A stretch of DNA of 64,000 nucleotides, from the NCBI GenBank assembly GCA_020848435.1, contig JADLAC010000049.1:1-64000 (forward strand), given 5' to 3'. Origin of the DNA: Burkholderiales bacterium (GTDB lineage Bacteria > Pseudomonadota > Gammaproteobacteria > Burkholderiales > WYBJ01). The position numbers were made by a program, and so were the translations under genes. The notes under the pieces were generated by a model that made no database searches, was not told the origin of the DNA, and was given only the letters and a program-made list of their open reading frames with translations. Shown here piece by piece: positions 55,125 to 61,736 of the stretch; the first letter of the stretch is position 1; every line of letters begins with the position of its first letter.

Positions 55125-56807
55125 CTAGCGCGCAGGCATCCGGCCGCCCATTTGCCGCGAAATCAACATGAGGGGTACGAGGCCGATGACGATGATGATG
55201 AGGGAAGGCAATGCCGCCTCCGCCAGGCGCTCGTCCTTGGTCAGGTTGTAGACCTCCACGGCCAGCGTGTCGAAGTCGAAGGGCCGCATGGCGAAGGTGG
55301 CCGGCAGCTCCTTCATCACGTCGACGAAGACCAGCAGCGCGGCACTCAGCAGGCTGCTCCAGAGCATCGGCGCGTGTACGCGCACGAGTGTCGCCGCGGG
55401 ATCCGACCCGAGACTGCGCGCGGCATCCTCCATCGACGGCGTGACGCGGGCAAGACCGGCCTCCACGGTCTGCAAGGCGATGGCAAGGAAACGCACCAGG
55501 TAAGCGTACAGCAAGGCCAGCACGGTGCCGGTAAGCAGCAGGCCGGTGCGAATTCCGAACTGTGCGTTGAGCCAGCTCGCCAAGGCGTTGTCGAGCTTGC
55601 CGAGCGGTACCAGGATACCGACCGCGATGACCGCGCCCGGTATGGCATAGCCCAGCGCCGCGATGCGATTGGCGCCGGCGACGACGCTGCTGCGACAGAC
55701 CCGCCCGGCGTAGGCCATCACCGTGGCAGCCACGACCGCGATGCCGGCCGTGGTGCCGGCCAGCGTGAACGTGTTGCGCATGAGCGTGAGCAAGCGCGGG
55801 CTGAGCGCCAGCCCGCTTTCCTCCCACGCGAGCTTGCCGAGAATGCCGACCGGCAGGAGAAAGCCGAACAGCAGCGGCGCGAAGCAGGCGGCGAATGCAG
55901 CCAGCGCGGCCACGCCGCGTAATCGTTGCGGCGGCGCCCGCTTGCGCACGGTGACGTTATGGTAGCGTGCCTTGCCCCGCGACAGGCCTTCGACCAGGAG
56001 CACGACCGCGACAAAACCCAGCAAGCAGCTCGCGAGCTGCCCAGCCGCGACGGTATCGCCCAGCGACAACCACGCGCGATAGATCCCGGTGGTGAACGTC
56101 TGCACGGAAAAATACGAGACCGCACCGAAGTCGGCCAAGGCTTCCATGAGTGCGAGCGCCGTCCCGGCGGCGATGCCGGGGCGCGCAAGCGGCAGGGCTA
56201 CCTTGAAGAAACTGCCCCATGCACCGTGGCCGAGCAGGCGCGCCGATTCACTGCTCGCCCGCGACTGATCGAGGAACGAAGCGCGCGCGAGCAGATAGAC
56301 ATAGGGATAGAGCGCGAATGACAACACAGCCATCGCGCCGCCGAGCGAGCGGATCTCCGGGAACCAGTATTCGCGCGCGCGCCAGCCGGTGAGATCACGC
56401 AACAGGGTTTGTACCGGACCGCTGAATTGCAGCCAGTCGGTGTATGCATAGGCCATCACGTACGCCGGCACGGCGAGCGGAAGAATGAGGGCCCATTCGA
56501 GCCAACGGTGCCCCGGAAACCGGTACGCGGTGACGAGCCACGCCGACAATACGCCGATCGATATGACCCCGTACGCCACGCCGGCCAGCAAGCCGGCCGT
56601 GTTGAGCAGGTAGCCCGGAAGCACGGTCTCCGTCAGGTGGGCCCACGCGGCACCCCCGTTCGAAAACACGCTGCTTACCACCGCGACGATCGGCACCAGC
56701 ATGGTGGCGGCGAGCACGATCGAGCTCCACCCGAGCAGCCCTAGCGATCGGTCCGAGCGGCTTGCGGTGGGCCTGCTCGCCACGGCCACAGGCGATAGCG
56801 ATGTCAT
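55125..56807 (-). CDS. fbpB: Ferric iron ABC transporter, permease
   Basis: 560 residues with two tandem permease domains and about 12 membrane helices. The EAA-loop patterns are EYWFPEIRSL-ASFLDQSRASSESARLLGHG (first copy, quoted in part) and MEDAARSLGSDPAATLVRVHAPML in the second, quoted here as EDAARSLGSDPAATLVRV. It passes Fe3+ delivered by FbpA through the inner membrane. Its 3' end faces fbpA, leaving ten bases between stops, and its 5' end is divergent from fbpC. A short near-palindrome CGCGCTAGCGCG lies at the convergent stops. Confidence 0.93.
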   Translation of the reverse strand: MTSLSPVAVASRPTASRSDRSLGLLGWSSIVLAATMLVPIVAVVSSVFSNGGAAWAHLTETVLPGYLLNTAGLLAGVAYGVISIGVLSAWLVTAYRFPGHRWLEWALILPLAVPAYVMAYAYTDWLQFSGPVQTLLRDLTGWRAREYWFPEIRSLGGAMAVLSFALYPYVYLLARASFLDQSRASSESARLLGHGAWGSFFKVALPLARPGIAAGTALALMEALADFGAVSYFSVQTFTTGIYRAWLSLGDTVAAGQLASCLLGFVAVVLLVEGLSRGKARYHNVTVRKRAPPQRLRGVAALAAFAACFAPLLFGFLLPVGILGKLAWEESGLALSPRLLTLMRNTFTLAGTTAGIAVVAATVMAYAGRVCRSSVVAGANRIAALGYAIPGAVIAVGILVPLGKLDNALASWLNAQFGIRTGLLLTGTVLALLYAYLVRFLAIALQTVEAGLARVTPSMEDAARSLGSDPAATLVRVHAPMLWSSLLSAALLVFVDVMKELPATFAMRPFDFDTLAVEVYNLTKDERLAEAALPSLIIIVIGLVPLMLISRQMGGRMPAR

Positions 56808-56865
56808 GTGGAAGCGCTCTGGTGAAGCGTGCTCGCGATGGCACGCGCGGCAATTCTAGCGTGCA

Positions 56866-56908
56866 GCCGCGATATCCGCCGTCGACGCGATATCGCGGCC
56901 GATATAAT
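56866..56908 (+). promoter_or_regulatory. fbpC promoter region with 11-bp inverted repeat
   Basis: GCCGCGATATC (56866-56876) and GATATCGCGGC (56889-56899) form a perfect inverted repeat with a 12-base spacer, a shape expected for a dimeric regulator. It overlaps the place of the -35 element. The -10 is TATAAT at 56903-56908, with a predicted start on the ATG at 56915. A third GATAT lies in that -10. The repeat does not look like a Fur box. Confidence 0.6.
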
Positions 56909-56914
56909 CCGCCG

Positions 56915-57997
56915 ATGGACGCACCTGCTTCGACCGCGATGCCGTTGCTCGCGCTCGCTTCGGTCGCTCAGAGCTACGGGGAGGTCGAAGTGCTGCACGC
57001 GGTCTCGTTCTCGCTCTATCGCGGCGCGATCGCCTGCTTGCTGGGCGCTTCGGGTTGCGGCAAGACCACGGTGCTGCGCTGTATCGCGGGTTTCGAGCCG
57101 CTCTCCGCGGGAGAAATCCGTCTCGATGGCCAAGTCGTGAGCCGGCGCGGTTACCGCCTGCCGCCGGAGCAGCGCCGCGTCGGCATGGTGTTCCAGGACT
57201 ACGCCTTGTTCCCGCATCGCAGCGTGCGCGCCAATGTCGGCTTCGGCCTCACCCCCTTGGCGCGCGAGCAGCGTGCCGCCCGCGTCACCGAGTTGCTGGA
57301 GGTGGTCGGCTTGGCCGATGCCGGCGACAAGTACCCGCACGAGCTTTCCGGCGGACAGCAGCAACGCGTCGCCCTCGCCCGCGCATTGGCACCGCGCCCG
57401 CAACTGTTGTTGCTCGACGAGCCCTTTTCGAACCTGGACGTCGAGCTGCGCGAGCGCCTGTCGGCCGAGGTGCGTTCCATCTTGAAGCAACAGAACGCGA
57501 CCGCGCTCATGGTCACGCACGACCAGCACGAAGCATTCAACTTCGCCGACGAAATCGGCATCATGCATGCCGGCCGCATTCAGCAGTGGGATACGGCTTA
57601 CAACCTGTACCACCGCCCGGCGACCCGGCTGGTCGCGGATTTCGTCGGTCAAGGCGTGTTGATCCCCGGCACCGTCATGGATGCGACCCACATCCGCTGC
57701 GAGCTCGGCATACTGCAATCGCCGGCGCCGCTCGGCATGGCTTCCGGTGCCGAAGTCGAAGTGCTCGTGCGCCCCGACGATGTGCTGCACGACGATGCCA
57801 GCCCGTTTCGGGCCGAAGTCGTGCACAAGGCGTTTCGGGGAGCCGAATTCCTCTACACCCTGCGTCTTGCGGGCGGCAGCCGAGTGTTGTCGTTGGTGCC
57901 CAGCCATCATGACCATGGCATTGGCGAGTCGATCGGCGTGCGCGTTCAAATCGATCACCTGGTCGCTTTCCCGCGCGCTCAGTCATTACCAGAGTGA
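56915..57997 (+). CDS. fbpC: Ferric iron ABC transporter, ATP-binding protein
   Basis: 360 residues from the ATG at 56915; the frame is open upstream but has no family match there. Walker A GASGCGKTT, Q-loop VFQDYALFPHRSV, signature LSGGQQQRVALARAL, Walker B LLLLDEPFSNLD and the H-loop VTHDQHEAF are complete. Residues ~240-360 form a TOBE regulatory domain. It powers Fe3+ import. The perfect -10 box ends seven bases before the ATG, so the mRNA is predicted to be leaderless. Confidence 0.94.
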   Translation: MDAPASTAMPLLALASVAQSYGEVEVLHAVSFSLYRGAIACLLGASGCGKTTVLRCIAGFEPLSAGEIRLDGQVVSRRGYRLPPEQRRVGMVFQDYALFPHRSVRANVGFGLTPLAREQRAARVTELLEVVGLADAGDKYPHELSGGQQQRVALARALAPRPQLLLLDEPFSNLDVELRERLSAEVRSILKQQNATALMVTHDQHEAFNFADEIGIMHAGRIQQWDTAYNLYHRPATRLVADFVGQGVLIPGTVMDATHIRCELGILQSPAPLGMASGAEVEVLVRPDDVLHDDASPFRAEVVHKAFRGAEFLYTLRLAGGSRVLSLVPSHHDHGIGESIGVRVQIDHLVAFPRAQSLPE

Positions 57998-58163
57998 GCG
58001 CGAGCGCGCCGCTACCCCAGGCTTCGCGCAGCGCCGCGTGGAACGCGTTATCGTCCTCCCGCGGCGACGCGCGATAGACGTGGCATGGTGAAGCCTATTG
58101 CAGCCCTCGCTCCCGGCCCAAGCGGGTCGAGGTCGCGCGGAACAAGCGGGCGCGGCTCCGAGT

Positions 58164-59156
58164 CTATTGCAGGGCCGAATCGCGGGCGGCGCGGATTTCG
58201 CGCGCGAGCTGAAAGACGGACATCGCGTAATTCACGCTGCGGTTGTAACGGGTGATCATGTAGAAATTGTTGAGACCGAGCCAGTATTGCGGCCCGGTTT
58301 CCCCCTCCAGCACCAACACCGCCGCGGTACGCTGGCCGATGTCCTCGGCCGCCGTGACGCCCGCCGCCTTCAACGTCGCGGCATCCAGCTTAGGCTCTAT
58401 GCCGCGCTCGGCGAGCGCCCTGTACGCGTCGCCCTCCACTTGCGCGGGCACGGCGATGGGCTCGCCCGGCTGCCAGCCGAAGCTGCGATAGTAGTTCGCC
58501 ACGCTGCCGATGGCATCGGCACTGCCGTCCCACAGATTGCGCTCGCCGTCCCCATCGAAATCGACCGCGTAGCGCTGGACGCTCGAGGGTAGGAACTGCG
58601 GTACGCCCATCGCACCGGCATAGGAGCCCTGCATGCGCAGCGGATCGAGCACGCGCTCGCGCACGAGCAGGAGGAACTGCTCGAGCTCGCCACGGAAGAA
58701 CGCGGCACGGTCCGGAGAATCGAAGGCGAGCGTGGTCAGCGCATCGAGCACGCGATGAGCGCCGGTGTGGCGCCCATAGACGGTCTCGACCCCCAGGGTT
58801 GCGACCACGATTTCGGCCGGCACGCCGTACTCGCGCTCGGCCCGCGCCAGCAAGGCGGCATGCCGATTCCAGAATTGCACCCCCAGCGTGATGCGCTGCG
58901 CGTTGATGAACGCGCTCCGGTAGCGATGCCACGGGCGCGCGACCGACTGCGCCGACATGGCGCGCAGAATGCCGTGCTGGACGCGTGCTTGCCGCATGAT
59001 GAGCCGTAGCTCGGCTTTGCCCATGCCGTGCTTCTGATTCATCTCGGCTATGAAAGCCTCGATCTCGGGCCGCAGCCCGCGGCCGCTCGCCGCCTGCGTG
59101 CCGCCACACCCGAGCGTTCCGGCAAGCAACGCGACGGCAAGTACTACGGCGTGCAT
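58164..59156 (-). CDS. mltB: Lytic murein transglycosylase B
   Basis: 330 residues. Signal peptide with LLAGTLGC (Cys17), a lipobox that deviates at the -3 position, so lipidation is uncertain. The catalytic Glu124 lies in GVETVYGRHTG, followed by the family pattern YAGAMGVPQFLPSSVQRYAVDFDGDGERNLW, quoted in part as AMGVPQFLPSSVQRYAVD. It cleaves the MurNAc-GlcNAc bond to form anhydromuramic ends. It starts five bases after the upstream hydrolase gene and is likely co-transcribed with it. Confidence 0.94.
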   Translation of the reverse strand: MHAVVLAVALLAGTLGCGGTQAASGRGLRPEIEAFIAEMNQKHGMGKAELRLIMRQARVQHGILRAMSAQSVARPWHRYRSAFINAQRITLGVQFWNRHAALLARAEREYGVPAEIVVATLGVETVYGRHTGAHRVLDALTTLAFDSPDRAAFFRGELEQFLLLVRERVLDPLRMQGSYAGAMGVPQFLPSSVQRYAVDFDGDGERNLWDGSADAIGSVANYYRSFGWQPGEPIAVPAQVEGDAYRALAERGIEPKLDAATLKAAGVTAAEDIGQRTAAVLVLEGETGPQYWLGLNNFYMITRYNRSVNYAMSVFQLAREIRAARDSALQ

Positions 59157-59161
59157 CTTGT

Positions 59162-60136
59162 TCAGGCGGGCGCGTCGACGACCGCGTTGCGCAAGACACC
59201 GATACCTTCGATTTCCGCATCGATCATATCGCCGTCCACCAACGGCCGATTGGCCGAGGACACCAGGGGGCCGGGCGAACCGGTGGCGATCACGTCGCCG
59301 GGCAGCAGCGTCATCTGCGACAGATGCGCCACGAGCTGCGCGACCGAGTGGACCATCGTCGAGGTATCGCCCTCTTGTCTGAGCACACCGTTGACCCGGG
59401 TACGGATGTGCAGCCGCATGGGATCAGGGATCTCGTCGCGCGTCACCAGCCAGGGACCCAAGGGCGAGAAGGTGTCGAAGGACTTCCCGAGCAGCATCTG
59501 GCCGCCCGCGGCCTCACGCCCGGCGATATCGCGCGCGGTCACGTCGTTCAGTATGGTGTACCCGGCGACCGACTCCAGCGCCTTTTCCGGCGTGACGAGC
59601 TTGCATTTTCGGCCGATCACCACGGCGAGCTCGGTCGCGCAGTCGAGATGACGGGTTGCCGCCGGCTTCAGAATATCCCGGCCCGGTCCGGTGATGGACG
59701 AAGGCCATTTTGCGAAAGCCGCGGCCGCGCTGGCTGATCGGCTGCCGTGATCGTGCGCGTAATCCGGATAGTTGTGCGCAACGGCGATCAGCTTCCCCGG
59801 ACGCACCGGGGCGTACAGGCGGCAGTCGGCAAGCGGCAGGAACAGCCGCTCGCCCCTCAAGCCTCGTCCGGCGGCATCGCCGCGCACGAGATCGGCCATC
59901 CAGGCGTAGGTCTCGGCAACGGCCTCCCAGCCCGGCTCGCCGAGATAGAGGAACTGGGTGAGGTAGGGCGGCATGAATATGCCTGAGAGCTCCTCGCCCT
60001 TGGGATTACCCTTCTCTTCGAGCAGGAAGAGCGCGTGGCCGGCACGCAAGTCAGCCACCAGGTCGTCGCCGACGAGGATGCCCAGGCGCGCGAGCGCCGC
60101 AGGCTCGTTCTTTCGGCTGTAGCGCAGCAGTTTCAC
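59162..60136 (-). CDS. Fumarylacetoacetate hydrolase family protein
   Basis: 324 residues from GTG 60136, which has GAGGAG eight bases upstream. The family core is present: the acidic metal site ELAVVIGRKCKLV, GYTILNDVTARDIAGRE and VIATGSPGPLV. The N-terminal ~90 residues (LLRYSRKNEPAALARLGILV) resemble the bacterial FAH domain-containing proteins acting on aromatic catabolites or 2-keto-3-deoxy acids. Substrate unknown. It is divergent from the D-threonine aldolase-like gene and followed by mltB. It is not closely related to the other member at 23595-24530. Confidence 0.92.
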   Translation of the reverse strand: MKLLRYSRKNEPAALARLGILVGDDLVADLRAGHALFLLEEKGNPKGEELSGIFMPPYLTQFLYLGEPGWEAVAETYAWMADLVRGDAAGRGLRGERLFLPLADCRLYAPVRPGKLIAVAHNYPDYAHDHGSRSASAAAAFAKWPSSITGPGRDILKPAATRHLDCATELAVVIGRKCKLVTPEKALESVAGYTILNDVTARDIAGREAAGGQMLLGKSFDTFSPLGPWLVTRDEIPDPMRLHIRTRVNGVLRQEGDTSTMVHSVAQLVAHLSQMTLLPGDVIATGSPGPLVSSANRPLVDGDMIDAEIEGIGVLRNAVVDAPA

Positions 60137-60234
60137 GGCGTCGCTCCTCGAAGCAGGTCGGGCCGAGCCCATGATATGCTGTTTCGGCATCGCGTTGCAG
60201 CGTATCCAGCGAACAGCGAACCGAGGGAGCCGCC

Positions 60235-61359
60235 ATGCCGCATCGCCCGAGCGCCGAAATAGGCGCCCCGCTGGCCGAAGTCGACACGCCCGCATTGATC
60301 ATCGATCTGGACGCGCTCGATCGCAACCTGCAGGCATTGCCGAAGAAGCTCGCGGGGACAGGTGTGCAGTTGCGACCGCACTCGAAGACCCACAAGTCGC
60401 CCATCATCGCGCTGAAGCAGGTTGCGCTCGGCGCCGCCGGCGTGTGCTGTCAGAAGGTGAGCGAAGCGGAGATCCTGGTCGAAGGCGGCGTGCGCGACGT
60501 GCTCATCGCCAACGAGGTGGTCGGCGCTGCCAAGTTGCGCCGCGTTGCCGCACTCGCGCGCCAAGCCGGTATCGCCGTGTGTGTCGACGACGCGGGCAAC
60601 CTCGCCGAGCTCGAAGATGCGGCGGTCGATTTCGCTGCACGCATCGAGGTGCTGGTGGAAATCGATGTCGGTGCGCACCGCTGCGGGGTCGCGCCGGGCA
60701 AAGCGGCCCTGGCGCTCGCGCAGGTGATCGCCGCCTCGAAGCATTTGAGCTTCGGCGGACTCCAAGCCTACCAGGGGGCCGCCCAGCACGTGCGCGACCA
60801 TGCGGAGCGCAAGCGCGCCATCGAGCGCGCGGTCGAGCTCGCCGCCGAGACCAAGCGCATGATCGAAGCGGCCGGCATCGCGTGCAGGCGGATCACCGGC
60901 GCGGGCACGGGCAGTTATGCCTTCGAGGCCGCGAGCGGCCTCTACACGGAGGTGCAATGCGGCTCGTACGTGTTCATGGATGCGGACTACAACCGTAACC
61001 TCGACGCCACGGGCAATGCGAAGCCCGAGTTCGAGCAGAGCCTCTACGTGTGGACCACGGTCATGAGCCGGCCGAGCGCGGAGCGGGCGATCGTCGATGC
61101 CGGGCTGAAAGCTTTCAGCGTCGATGCCGGGATGCCGATAGTGACCGACTTCGCCGATGCAGTGCTCGCACGGGCCTCCGACGAGCACGGCAGGCTCGAC
61201 ATCGTGGGCAAACCCGAGGGGCTCGAGGTGGGCGACAAGATCCGCCTCACACCGGGACATTGCGACCCGACGGTCAATCTGCACGACTGGTACATCGGCA
61301 TTCGCCGCCAGCGCGTCGAATGCGTCTGGCCGGTCGCCGCGCGCGGCGCGCTGGCCTGA
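60235..61359 (+). CDS. DSD1 family PLP-dependent enzyme (D-threonine aldolase or D-serine dehydratase type)
   Basis: 374 residues. GAGGGAGCC precedes the ATG. Fold type III like alanine racemase: DTPALIIDLDALDRNL, and the PLP-binding Lys51 in RPHSKTHKSP. The C-terminal beta domain ends with the zinc site LTPGHCDPTVNLHDWY, which characterises D-threonine aldolase and eukaryote-type D-serine dehydratase. It cleaves D-threonine to glycine and acetaldehyde or deaminates D-serine. It is divergent from the hydrolase gene. Confidence 0.92.
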   Translation: MPHRPSAEIGAPLAEVDTPALIIDLDALDRNLQALPKKLAGTGVQLRPHSKTHKSPIIALKQVALGAAGVCCQKVSEAEILVEGGVRDVLIANEVVGAAKLRRVAALARQAGIAVCVDDAGNLAELEDAAVDFAARIEVLVEIDVGAHRCGVAPGKAALALAQVIAASKHLSFGGLQAYQGAAQHVRDHAERKRAIERAVELAAETKRMIEAAGIACRRITGAGTGSYAFEAASGLYTEVQCGSYVFMDADYNRNLDATGNAKPEFEQSLYVWTTVMSRPSAERAIVDAGLKAFSVDAGMPIVTDFADAVLARASDEHGRLDIVGKPEGLEVGDKIRLTPGHCDPTVNLHDWYIGIRRQRVECVWPVAARGALA

Positions 61360-61736
61360 TCGGGGCTCGATGCGGCCGCGCGCCCGCGCCAACTTGTGCG
61401 CCGGCGTCTGCATCGTCACTAGCCTCTTCGGCCTGCGGCCTCAATAAGCACCCGGCATGCGCCGATAACGAGTTCGCCGTATTCTCGACGAGGCTGTCCT
61501 GATTGCGGCTGCTAGGCCGCCGCGGCGCCCTGCGCCACCCGCGCGGATATGCCCCGCCGGGTCGATGAGCACATTGAAACGGAATATGAATAGCACCGCC
61601 CGTCATCCCGATGGGCGATTGACATCGCGGGCAGCGCGCAAAATAATTCGCTTCCCGGAGGGCATGGATCTTGCCCCGCGGAGGGGTTGCGTTCGTTCGT
61701 CGCGCACGCATCGGCACACGATCACGGTCGAACTCG
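61360..61736. other. Intergenic region upstream of the protein kinase gene
   Basis: No gene is supported. It holds a GC-rich hairpin GCGGC/GCCGC (61505-61509 and 61516-61520) without a T-run and a good promoter at 61619-61647. A 34-codon ORF with a close GGAGGG (61664-61768) overlaps the kinase start; it is not convincing as a gene. Confidence 0.55.
61619..61647 (+). promoter_or_regulatory. Promoter of the Ser/Thr kinase gene
   Basis: TTGACA (61619-61624), the consensus -35, and AATAAT (61642-61647) are separated by exactly 17 bases. The predicted start is near 61654, leaving a leader of about 83 bases. Confidence 0.75.

Noticed and set aside
58083..58178. Copy of the mltB 3' end resembling the bamD duplication
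   Set aside because: Only nine to ten bases (CTATTGCAG) are shared, which is expected by chance.
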